Made by a program: the position numbers and the translations under genes. From an uncultured Collinsella sp. (lineage in GTDB: Bacteria > Actinomycetota > Coriobacteriia > Coriobacteriales > Coriobacteriaceae), in assembly GCA_958415625.1 (NCBI GenBank), contig CATYZI010000065.1:1-5140 (forward strand): a stretch of 5,140 nt of DNA, read 5' to 3'. Below the pieces are notes generated by a model. That model made no database searches and was not told where the DNA came from. It saw nothing but the letters and a program-made list of their open reading frames with translations. Position 1 is the stretch's first letter. Every line of letters begins with the position of its first letter. Positions 1 through 5,140 of the stretch are shown here, one piece after another.

Positions 1-1
1 A

Positions 2-49
2 CCCCAGATTGCCCATGCGCGCGCAAAAGCACGCCGCGGCAATCTGGGG
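2..49 (-). terminator. Long hairpin after xerD, probable terminator cut by the window edge
   Basis: A perfect 12-bp inverted repeat (CCCCAGATTGCC at 2-13, GGCAATCTGGGG at 38-49) flanks 24 bases. Read on the minus strand, the interior forms a second stem, GCGTGC-TTTT-GCGCGC, complete if one G-U pair is allowed. On the plus strand the same position is an A-C mismatch, so the fold favours RNA made in the xerD direction. The hairpin begins 41 bases after the xerD stop, as expected for the end of the pyrG-xerD unit. The T-run that would confirm an intrinsic terminator would lie beyond base 1, where only a single T on the minus strand is visible. It could instead be a structured intergenic repeat or a processing site. 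Confidence 0.55.
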
Positions 50-90
50 CCCGTCCCCAAATACCTATAGATATGCAGGCCAGCGATGTG

Positions 91-1032
91 TTAACGATGT
101 GCCAGCGGGTGCGCCGCCAGATAGACCTCGGTCAGTTGCGTACGATCGACATGCGTGTAGACCTGCGTGGTCGATATATCGGCATGTCCCAAGATCTCCT
201 GTAGCACACGGAGGTCTGCACCGCCCGCAAGCATATGGGTGGCAAAGGAGTGACGCAGCGTATGGGGATGGAGTCCCACCAGCCCCACCTGGCGCCCGTA
301 GCGCTCACAGATGGCATGGATGCCCTGGCGCGACAGACGGCGGCCGTTCTTATTTAAAAAGACCGCCGAGGTCTCGGTTCCGTGGGCATGGGCCGCCAAG
401 CGAGAACGCCCCTCAGTTAAATAGAGCGTCAGAGCTCGCGCCGCGCTTCCCACCAGCGGGGACAGGCGTTCCTTTGAGCCCTTACCGCGAACGAGCACAA
501 AGCCATCGTCGATATGGATATCGCCCACATCGAGCCCCACCAACTCGCTCACACGCAAGCCGCATCCGTAGAGCACTTCCAAGATGGCATGGTCGCGCAA
601 GCCCATCTCGCCCTCGGGGAAGTCTTGATCGAGCAGCGCCGAGACATCCTCCACCGATAGATACTCCGGCAAACGCTCAGCCTTTTTAGGCAGGCGCAAC
701 GCCGCCGTTGGATTTTGGGCCACAATCCCATCGCGCACCAAAAAGGCATGCAGGCCCTTCACGGCCGCAAGCGCACGCTCCACCGAGGCATCGGAATAGC
801 CCCCATCGCGACGGTCGGCGACAAAGCCCTCCACGACCTGACGAGTCGCCTCATCAAAAGACATGATGCCCGCCCGCTCCAGATAGGCGCAGTACGTCGT
901 CAGGTCACGACGGTAGGCCGCAATCGTGTTGCGCGCCAAACCCCGCTCGACCGCGAGGTAATCGAGATACTCCCCCGCCGCCACGGCGAGCGACGAGGGA
1001 GTAGCTTCGGTATGTTCTTTGTTCGCCGGCAC
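91..1032 (-). CDS. xerD: Site-specific tyrosine recombinase, XerD-like
   Basis: This is a tyrosine recombinase of the XerC/XerD family. These proteins act in pairs at the dif site, usually with FtsK, to resolve chromosome dimers before division. The 313-residue product has an N-terminal SAM-like core-binding domain (about residues 15-105, with ERGLARNTIAAYRRDL) and a C-terminal catalytic domain (about 120-310). All six expected active-site residues are visible: R160 in GLRVSELVGL, K184 in RGKGSKERL, H257 and R260 in HPHTLRHSFATH, H283 in LGHADIS and nucleophile Y292 in TTQVYTHV. The length is close to the usual 295-310. I chose the GTG at 1032-1030 because it lies two bases after the pyrG stop and no in-frame ATG precedes the core-binding domain. 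The open frame runs 51 codons further upstream, but only inside the conserved pyrG 3' end. There is no well-spaced ribosome site, so translation is probably coupled to pyrG. XerD is preferred over XerC from overall resemblance to XerD and the pyrG neighbourhood; the family is certain, the paralogue less so. Confidence 0.9.
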   Translation of the reverse strand: MPANKEHTEATPSSLAVAAGEYLDYLAVERGLARNTIAAYRRDLTTYCAYLERAGIMSFDEATRQVVEGFVADRRDGGYSDASVERALAAVKGLHAFLVRDGIVAQNPTAALRLPKKAERLPEYLSVEDVSALLDQDFPEGEMGLRDHAILEVLYGCGLRVSELVGLDVGDIHIDDGFVLVRGKGSKERLSPLVGSAARALTLYLTEGRSRLAAHAHGTETSAVFLNKNGRRLSRQGIHAICERYGRQVGLVGLHPHTLRHSFATHMLAGGADLRVLQEILGHADISTTQVYTHVDRTQLTEVYLAAHPLAHR

Positions 1033-1034
1033 CC

Positions 1035-2696
1035 TTAGTCCGTAGCGAGGTTCATGGGCGTCACCTGTAGGCGATCGACACCCTCGTGCTGACCGATCGA
1101 GGCACGCACGAACTCTCGGAACAGCGGCTGCGGGTTGGTCGGACGGCTCTTGAACTCGGGGTGAGCCTGGGTTGCCACATACCACGGATGCACGTCGCGC
1201 GGCAGCTCGACCATCTCGACCAGGCGCTCGTCGGGTGAGAGGCCAGAGATAACCAAGCCGGCGTCCTCGAGCTGGTCGCGGAAGGCGTTGTTAAACTCAA
1301 AGCGGTGACGGTGACGCTCGTAGACGAGATCCTCGCCATATGCCTCGCGAGCGAGGGTATCGGCGGCGAGCTTGCACGGATAGGCGCCCAGACGCATGGT
1401 GCCGCCCTTCTCGGTCACATCCTCCTGCGAGCTCATCAGATCGATGACGCTAAACGGACCGTCCGGGTCGAACTCGGAGGAGCTGGCGCCGGCAAGGCCG
1501 ACGACGTTGCGGGCGAACTCGCACACGGCCACCTGCATACCCAGGCAAATGCCCAGATACGGAATCTTGTGCTCGCGGGCAAACTCGGCCGCGAGGATCT
1601 TGCCCTCCAGGGCGCGCTTGCCAAAGCCGCCGGGGACCAGGATGCCCGAAGCGTCGCCCAGAACTTCGGAGACATTCTGCTCGTCGAGGCTCTCGCCGTC
1701 GACCAGCTGGACGTCCACATGGCGATCGTAGAAGACACCCGCATGGTGCAGGGCCTCGATAACCGACAGGTACGCATCGGGCAGCTGCGTGTACTTGCCA
1801 ACGACGGCAATCTTCACCTTGTCGGCGTGATGGTTGGCGTGATTCTGTTTGCGCAGGAACTCGTTCCACTCGCTCATGTCGCGCTCACGCGGGTCCAGAC
1901 CCAGGCGCTCGCAAATGCGCAGGTCAAAGTCCTGCTCGGCAAGCAGCTGCGGAACATCGTAAATGCTCGCGCAGTCCTCGTTGGTAAAGACGCAATCGGT
2001 GTCGACGTCGCAGAAGCTTGCGATCTTCCCGCGGATAGCGTCATCGATATGGTGGTCGGAGCGCAACACGATAATATCGGGCTGGATGCCAAAGCTGCGG
2101 AGCTCCTTGACGGAATGCTGCGTGGGCTTGGTCTTGACCTCGTGGGCGGCGGCGATATAGGGAACGAGCGACACGTGGATGTAGCAGACGTTCTCGGGGC
2201 CGGCCTCCTTGCGGTACTGACGAATGGCCTCGACAAACGGTTGGGACTCGATGTCGCCAATCGTGCCGCCCAGCTCGGTGATGACTACATCGGAGCCGGT
2301 CTGCTCCTCGATGCGGCGGAACTTATCCTTAATGGCATTGGTGACGTGAGGAATCACCTGCACGGTACCGCCTAAAAAGTCACCGCGACGCTCGCGGGCG
2401 ATCAGGCTCTTATAGATGGCACCAGTCGTAAAGTTGGAATCGCGGGTCAGGTTCTCGTCGATAAAGCGCTCGTAGTGGCCCAGGTCCAGATCGGACTCGT
2501 AGCCGTCCTCGGTCACAAAGACCTCGCCATGCTGGAACGGGCTCATGGTGCCGGGGTCGACGTTCAGATACGGGTCGGCCTTTTGCATCGTTACCTTGTA
2601 CCCGCGCGACTTGAGCAGACGGCCCAGCGAGGCCGCGGTAATACCCTTGCCCAGAGACGAAACCACGCCGCCGGTCACGAACACATGCTTGGTCAT
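1035..2696 (-). CDS. pyrG: CTP synthase (glutamine hydrolysing)
   Basis: CTP synthase makes CTP from UTP, ATP and glutamine, the last step of de novo pyrimidine nucleotide synthesis in the cytoplasm. The 553-residue product is full length (family about 530-550). The N-terminal synthase domain (about 1-267) starts with MTKHVFVTGGVVSSLGKG, which carries the P-loop with K17, followed by DLDLGHYERF (69-78) and ELGGTIGDIES (141-151). D71 and E141 correspond to the Mg-ATP-binding acidic residues of the E. coli enzyme. The C-terminal class I glutamine amidotransferase domain (about 293-535) has PGGFG (355-359), nucleophile C384 in LGICLGMQ, and H512 and E514 in QAHPEFKSRP, completing the triad. A tail of about 20 residues follows the amidotransferase domain. 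In the usual PGGFGxRGxEGK motif an alanine (A362) replaces the second glycine, a small variation. The ATG start is fixed by the conserved N-terminus; AGGT eight bases upstream is a modest ribosome site. The gene is first in a two-gene unit with xerD and has its own promoter-like sequence. Confidence 0.98.
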   Translation of the reverse strand: MTKHVFVTGGVVSSLGKGITAASLGRLLKSRGYKVTMQKADPYLNVDPGTMSPFQHGEVFVTEDGYESDLDLGHYERFIDENLTRDSNFTTGAIYKSLIARERRGDFLGGTVQVIPHVTNAIKDKFRRIEEQTGSDVVITELGGTIGDIESQPFVEAIRQYRKEAGPENVCYIHVSLVPYIAAAHEVKTKPTQHSVKELRSFGIQPDIIVLRSDHHIDDAIRGKIASFCDVDTDCVFTNEDCASIYDVPQLLAEQDFDLRICERLGLDPRERDMSEWNEFLRKQNHANHHADKVKIAVVGKYTQLPDAYLSVIEALHHAGVFYDRHVDVQLVDGESLDEQNVSEVLGDASGILVPGGFGKRALEGKILAAEFAREHKIPYLGICLGMQVAVCEFARNVVGLAGASSSEFDPDGPFSVIDLMSSQEDVTEKGGTMRLGAYPCKLAADTLAREAYGEDLVYERHRHRFEFNNAFRDQLEDAGLVISGLSPDERLVEMVELPRDVHPWYVATQAHPEFKSRPTNPQPLFREFVRASIGQHEGVDRLQVTPMNLATD

Positions 2697-2704
2697 ATTG
2701 AGTT

Positions 2705-2708
2705 ACCT
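2705..2708 (-). promoter_or_regulatory. Weak ribosome binding site of pyrG
   Basis: The minus-strand sequence GCAGGTAACTCAAT precedes the ATG. The AGGT core lies eight bases from the start codon. It is a short match to the anti-Shine-Dalgarno sequence, clearly weaker than the GAGGAGG of the neighbouring winged-helix gene. Confidence 0.5.
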
Positions 2709-2714
2709 GCGCTT

Positions 2715-2746
2715 CCCGTAGAAGTTGTCCATACACATCTTACGGG
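2715..2746 (-). promoter_or_regulatory. Leader hairpin upstream of pyrG
   Basis: On the minus strand CCCGTA (2746-2741) and TACGGG (2720-2715) form a perfect 6-bp inverted repeat around a 20-base loop. No T-run follows, so it is not an intrinsic terminator. The 3' arm ends six bases before the AGGT ribosome site, and the 5' arm lies at the position where the predicted pyrG transcript would start. It may be a leader stem-loop or an operator; with this arm length chance cannot be excluded. Confidence 0.4.
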
Positions 2747-2751
2747 TCTTC

Positions 2752-2783
2752 ATTGTAATACTCGCGACGCACGCCGCACGCAA
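2752..2783 (-). promoter_or_regulatory. Candidate pyrG promoter
   Basis: On the minus strand TATTACAAT (2760-2752) contains two overlapping -10 candidates. TATTAC lies exactly 17 bases from TTGCGT (2783-2778), a partial -35 match. TACAAT is closer to consensus but has no good -35 at 17 bases. Transcription would begin near 2745-2748, giving a leader of about 50 bases. The position, downstream of the preceding terminator and upstream of pyrG, supports the call. Confidence 0.45.
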
Positions 2784-2815
2784 TTTTTCTTACGCGCAAT
2801 AGCATTTCTCCATCT

Positions 2816-2850
2816 TGAAACAAAACGCCGCCCGGTTTCCCAGGCGGCGT
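2816..2850 (-). terminator. Intrinsic terminator of the winged-helix gene
   Basis: On the minus strand an 8-bp stem (ACGCCGCC at 2850-2843 with GGCGGCGT at 2832-2825), a mismatch, two more G-C pairs and a four-base loop are followed by TTTTGTTTC. The stem begins 24 bases after the TAG of the winged-helix gene. There is no T-run in the plus direction, so it acts in one direction only and separates this gene from pyrG. Confidence 0.85.
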
Positions 2851-2874
2851 CGCTATGGCAAGGGTTACATGCTG

Positions 2875-3213
2875 CTATCGATCAGCAACCTCGTCCTCAA
2901 GCATTTCTTGAACGAGCATGCCGGTACGGACGCCCTCAAGATACCACTCACCACGTTCGGTGAGGCAAATGCCATTTGCAAGCTGACCGCCGTCGTCGCT
3001 ATAACGCGAGACGACATCAATCATACCTTCGGAATCCAAGCGATCGATTGCGGCGCGGGCACGATACGGCGAAACCCCCACGCGCTCGGCAAGCGTTTTG
3101 CGCGAGAAACCATACGGCCCGCCATTGTCTTCGGTTTGCTGGTCGATCTCCATCAACACCAGCACCTCGACACGCTTCATATCGTTAACACTCGCACGAC
3201 CCTTGCCCGCCAT
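2875..3213 (-). CDS. Small winged helix-turn-helix DNA-binding protein
   Basis: This 112-residue protein looks like a single winged helix-turn-helix transcription factor; I do not recognise the specific family. After a short basic N-terminus (MAGKGRASVNDMKR) comes a helix (about 13-25), then the helix-turn-helix at about 37-62 (SRKTLAERVGVSPYRARAAIDRLDSEG), in the pattern seen in MarR- and GntR-like folds. A wing follows (about 64-84, IDVVSRYSDDGGQLANGICL), then a C-terminal helix (about 85-108), acidic near its end, that could dimerise. No ligand-binding domain or metal-binding cysteine set is present; the only cysteine is in GICLTERG. I chose the ATG at 3213 because GAGGAGG lies five bases upstream. 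An in-frame GTG at 3267 would add 18 residues but has a badly spaced ribosome site. The gene is monocistronic, with its own terminator and promoter-like sequence. Its targets cannot be read from the context; self-regulation is only a guess. Confidence 0.85.
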   Translation of the reverse strand: MAGKGRASVNDMKRVEVLVLMEIDQQTEDNGGPYGFSRKTLAERVGVSPYRARAAIDRLDSEGMIDVVSRYSDDGGQLANGICLTERGEWYLEGVRTGMLVQEMLEDEVADR

Positions 3214-3218
3214 AGCAG

Positions 3219-3225
3219 CCTCCTC
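3219..3225 (-). promoter_or_regulatory. Strong ribosome site that fixes the winged-helix start
   Basis: GAGGAGG on the minus strand lies five bases before the ATG at 3213-3211. It is a near-perfect Shine-Dalgarno match and decides in favour of the 112-residue product over the longer GTG-initiated frame. Confidence 0.85.
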
Positions 3226-3330
3226 AAACCGAGCACGAGCATCTAACGCGCCGTGCGCGACCGACACACCTCACGATGGCAGGTAATATCCATCATGCGG
3301 CATCCCGCTAAGGATGAAACAGTTACGGTT

Positions 3331-3338
3331 ATTGTATA
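3331..3338 (-). promoter_or_regulatory. Candidate -10 element for the winged-helix gene
   Basis: TATACAAT on the minus strand is a good -10 match in an AT-rich stretch between the DUF1846 terminator and the winged-helix gene. No convincing -35 is found 16-18 bases upstream; TTTACC (3366-3361) is 22 bases away, too far. If used, the leader would be roughly 110 bases and would contain small inverted repeats (CATCC/GGATG at 3316-3301, GATGG/CCATC at 3294-3275). Confidence 0.35.
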
Positions 3339-3369
3339 CCGCTCAAATTGTTTCTAGGCAGGTAAACAG

Positions 3370-3388
3370 CTATTTTTCGCCGAAATAG
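3370..3388. repeat. AT-rich inverted repeat, possible operator
   Basis: CTATTT (3370-3375) and AAATAG (3383-3388) form a 6-bp inverted repeat with centres 13 bases apart. It lies between the DUF1846 terminator and the candidate -10 of the winged-helix gene, where an operator could sit. Each arm is short and AT-rich, so chance is a real alternative. Confidence 0.25.
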
Positions 3389-3401
3389 ACGCTTTATTGA
3401 T

Positions 3402-3435
3402 CAAAAAGCCGTACCGGGCGCTAACCCGATACGGC
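3402..3435 (-). terminator. Intrinsic terminator of the DUF1846 gene
   Basis: On the minus strand GCCGTA (3435-3430) pairs with TACGGC (3413-3408). After one mismatch, CGGG (3428-3425) pairs with CCCG (3418-3415) around a six-base loop. TTTTTGA follows directly. The stem begins 34 bases after the DUF1846 stop. No T-run exists on the other side, so it serves the minus strand only. Confidence 0.9.
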
Positions 3436-3469
3436 CAAAATGCAATGCAATTACCGCGGTGCTTCAAAC

Positions 3470-4951
3470 TTAGCGATGGAAGAAACCGCGGCGCTCAAAC
3501 TTGGGCTCGCAGCACACGTTGATACCCAGTTTGCGCAGTACCGTCTCGTCCGTCGGCGAGATAATCACGCTAAAGAAGGCATCGCAACCGCGCAGCTGCT
3601 CCAGGCCCGAAAGGACGCGAGCGGCCGTCTCACTCGTGGCCGAGGTGATCGACAGCGCCATAAGCGTCTCGTCGGTGTGGAGGCGCGGGTTTTTGCTGCC
3701 CAGGAAATGCGTCTTGAGCTTGCTGATGGGCTCGATCGCCTCATCGCTAATGACCTCGAGCTCAAGGTCGACGCCCGAGACATGCTTGAGGGCGTTCATA
3801 ATGAGCGAACTTGCGGCGCCCAGGCGCGTGGAGGTCTTACCGGTCACCACGGAGCCATCGGGCATGACCATGGCACCCACGGGACCACCCGTCAGCTGCT
3901 CCCTGGTGAGGGCCGCCGAGCGCGCCGGTGAGTAGTTCTTATCGATGCCGGCTTTCTTCATAATAATCTTGAGACGGTCGACTTGCTCATCGCCCACGCC
4001 GGTACGGCGCACATTTTCGACCGCGGTAAAGTAGCGGCGAACGATCTCCATCTTGGAAGCGTCGCGGCAGGCATCGTCATCGGTGATGGCAAAGCCGACC
4101 ATATTGACGCCCATGTCCGTAGGGCTCTGGTAGGGGCTCTTGCCCAGGATCTTTTCCATCAAGGCACGGACTACCGGGAAGGCCTCGACGTCGCGGTTGT
4201 AGTTGACCGTGGTCTTGTTGTAGGCCTCCAGGTGGAAGGAGTCGATGATATTGGCGTCATCGAGGTCAGCCGTGGCGGCCTCGTAGGCAATATTGACCGG
4301 ATGCGTCAGAGGAAGATTCCAGACCGGGAAGGTCTCGAACTTGGCATAGCCGGCGGCCGTGCCATGCTTGTGCTCGTGATAGAGCTGAGACAGGCAGGTG
4401 GCAAGCTTGCCCGAGCCAGGACCGGGGGCAGTGACCACAACGAGCGGTCGGGTGGTCTCGACAAACTCGTTCTTGCCATAGCCATCGTCGGACACGATCA
4501 GATCGACATCGTGCGGATACCCCTCGATGGGATAGTGCAGCTTGGCGGGAATACCGAGCGCGTTCAGGCGGTTGCGGAACACATCGGCAGCGGGCTGGCC
4601 GGCGTACTGGGTGATGACCACAGCCGCGACGGCAAAGCCGTTGCCGCGGAACAGGTCGACCAGGCGCAAAACGTCCTCGTCATAGGTAATGCCCAGGTCA
4701 CCGCGAGCCTTGTTCTTCTCGATGTGGTTCGCGTTAATGGCGATGATGACCTCGACGTCGTCGGCTATGCTCTTGAGCATGCGAAACTTGCTGTCCGGCT
4801 CAAAACCCGGCAGCACGCGGCTCGCGTGATAGTCGTCAAACAGCTTGCCGCCAAACTCCAAATACAGCTTGCCGCCAAACTGCGAGATGCGCTCCTTAAT
4901 ATGAGCGGCCTGCAGCTCGATATATTTCGCGTTGTCGAAACCCTGGCGCAT
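3470..4951 (-). CDS. DUF1846 / UPF0371 family protein
   Basis: This 493-residue protein matches from memory the UPF0371 (DUF1846) family, whose members are about 490-510 residues and whose biochemical role I cannot name. The N-terminal block carries the family-typical ISQFGGKLYLEFGGKLFDD (22-40), with FGGKL present twice, and YHASRVLPGFEPDSK (41-55). The stretch KARGDLGITYDEDVLRL (81-97) follows. A glycine-rich segment, VVVTAPGPGSGKLATCLSQ (171-189), resembles a Walker A loop with K182, but leucine replaces the usual Ser/Thr after the lysine. Nucleotide binding is therefore an inference only. Further typical blocks are KFETFPVWNLPLTHPVN (204-220) and AYEAATADLDDANIIDSFH (222-240). No signal peptide or membrane segment is seen, so it is probably cytoplasmic. 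The start is supported by the family-like N-terminus (MRQGFDNAKYIELQ) and by GGGAG six bases upstream (4962-4958). The gene is monocistronic, with its own -10 element and terminator. Confidence 0.93.
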   Translation of the reverse strand: MRQGFDNAKYIELQAAHIKERISQFGGKLYLEFGGKLFDDYHASRVLPGFEPDSKFRMLKSIADDVEVIIAINANHIEKNKARGDLGITYDEDVLRLVDLFRGNGFAVAAVVITQYAGQPAADVFRNRLNALGIPAKLHYPIEGYPHDVDLIVSDDGYGKNEFVETTRPLVVVTAPGPGSGKLATCLSQLYHEHKHGTAAGYAKFETFPVWNLPLTHPVNIAYEAATADLDDANIIDSFHLEAYNKTTVNYNRDVEAFPVVRALMEKILGKSPYQSPTDMGVNMVGFAITDDDACRDASKMEIVRRYFTAVENVRRTGVGDEQVDRLKIIMKKAGIDKNYSPARSAALTREQLTGGPVGAMVMPDGSVVTGKTSTRLGAASSLIMNALKHVSGVDLELEVISDEAIEPISKLKTHFLGSKNPRLHTDETLMALSITSATSETAARVLSGLEQLRGCDAFFSVIISPTDETVLRKLGINVCCEPKFERRGFFHR

Positions 4952-4992
4952 GTATGGCTCCCGTCCCGTTTCGTAAATTAAGTTCCTACGCG

Positions 4993-4998
4993 ATTATA
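4993..4998 (-). promoter_or_regulatory. Consensus -10 element for the DUF1846 gene
   Basis: TATAAT on the minus strand is a perfect -10 hexamer, 41 bases before the start codon. The predicted leader is about 35 bases. No recognisable -35 lies 16-18 bases upstream, where the sequence is GC-rich; the nearest TTGATG is about 29 bases away. The promoter may depend on an activator or use another contact. Confidence 0.5.
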
Positions 4999-5105
4999 AC
5001 GGAGCCTGCCCTCCCCGATGCCCAGGCCATCAACAGGCACCAACCAAACACGCCATCGATAAGTTGCGGTGAAATAGCTCCTGTTGGGGGTGCGGACAGA
5101 AAGTT

Positions 5106-5122
5106 GGACCGCAGGGCGGTCC
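5106..5122 (+). promoter_or_regulatory. Compact hairpin before the right-edge start codon
   Basis: GGACCGC (5106-5112) and GCGGTCC (5116-5122) form a perfect 7-bp inverted repeat with a three-base loop. It lies five bases before the GGAGG ribosome site. Such structures near insertion-sequence ends can limit translation of the transposase from outside transcripts; here that role is inferred. No T-run follows. Confidence 0.5.
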
Positions 5123-5137
5123 GGACTGGAGGTTCGC

Positions 5138-5140
5138 ATG
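5138..5140 (+). CDS. Start codon of a plus-strand gene cut by the window (possible transposase)
   Basis: The window ends on ATG preceded by GGAGG (5128-5132) with a five-base spacer, a strong initiation site. Only the first codon is visible, so the product cannot be read. The preceding insertion-sequence-like end suggests an IS3-type OrfA, but this rests on context alone. Confidence 0.45.

Larger units (their letters stand above)
5082..5140 (+). mobile_element. Probable left end of an IS3-class insertion sequence (partial)
   Basis: From about 5082 the sequence reads TGTTGGGGGTGCGGACAGAA, followed by AGTTGGACC. It starts with TG and contains AAAGTTGGAC, both common in terminal repeats of IS3/IS150-type elements as I recall them. 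A short leader, a ribosome site and an ATG follow, as expected before the first transposase frame. The other end and the target duplication are outside the window, so the element is inferred, and the exact boundary could be a few bases off (5091 is an alternative). Confidence 0.5.

Noticed and set aside
9..689. Plus-strand open frame of 226 codons opposite xerD
   Set aside because: It is rich in proline, arginine and histidine, as shadow frames are, and lies over the conserved recombinase domain.
1033..1185. 51-codon N-terminal extension of xerD into pyrG
   Set aside because: The extension lies within the conserved pyrG 3' end in another frame and matches nothing in the Xer family; the GTG at 1032 gives the usual length.
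1305..2375. Long plus-strand open frame of 356 codons opposite pyrG
   Set aside because: It is fully antisense to a clearly conserved CTP synthase gene, resembles no known protein and is expected from GC-rich codon bias.
2410..2736. Minus-strand open frame of 108 codons starting in the pyrG leader
   Set aside because: It has no ribosome site, overlaps pyrG in another frame for most of its length and has no domain features.
3214..3267. 18-residue N-terminal extension of the winged-helix protein from a GTG
   Set aside because: Its ribosome site would be one base from the start codon, whereas the ATG at 3213 has GAGGAGG at ideal spacing.
3983..4981. Plus-strand open frame of 332 codons opposite the DUF1846 gene
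   Set aside because: It is antisense to a conserved coding region, with composition typical of a reverse-complement shadow (rich in V, G, D, A) and no recognisable domain.
5031..5086. CAACAGG/CCTGTTG 7-bp inverted repeat upstream of and overlapping the presumed insertion-sequence end
   Set aside because: The arms are 42 bases apart and one lies across the presumed element boundary, so the match is most likely chance.

Overview
The window reads as an ordinary chromosomal segment from a moderately GC-rich Gram-positive bacterium, most likely an actinobacterium of the class Coriobacteriia (Collinsella-like). This is an inference. It rests on the GC-rich codon use, strong GGAGG-type ribosome sites on two genes, the pyrG/xer-recombinase adjacency that is common in Actinobacteria (Mycobacterium tuberculosis also has pyrG close to a Xer-family gene), and a UPF0371/DUF1846 protein. 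No ribosomal RNA or other decisive taxonomic marker is present.

Layout: four complete genes lie on the minus strand. In their direction of transcription, from the right end to the left, they are: a DUF1846/UPF0371 protein (4951-3470), closed by an intrinsic terminator (3402-3435); a small winged-helix DNA-binding protein (3213-2875), closed by a second intrinsic terminator (2816-2850); CTP synthase pyrG (2696-1035); and a tyrosine recombinase of the XerC/XerD type (1032-91), which starts two bases after the pyrG stop. A large hairpin follows xerD at the left edge (2-49) and is probably its terminator, cut by the window boundary. There are therefore three transcription units: DUF1846 alone, the winged-helix gene alone, and pyrG-xerD as a two-gene operon.

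At the right edge, from about 5082, the sequence looks like the left end of an insertion sequence of the IS3 class. It ends on a plus-strand ATG with a good ribosome site, so the element or its first gene continues outside the window.

The gene set is housekeeping: CTP supply, chromosome dimer resolution, a small regulator, and a conserved protein of poorly defined function. I find no evidence of an undescribed multi-gene system. The points most worth a second look are RNA-level ones: a hairpin whose 5' arm sits at the predicted pyrG transcription start, the coupled pyrG-xerD junction without a clear ribosome site, and the competing hairpins after xerD. The insertion-sequence end next to the DUF1846 promoter is also of interest.
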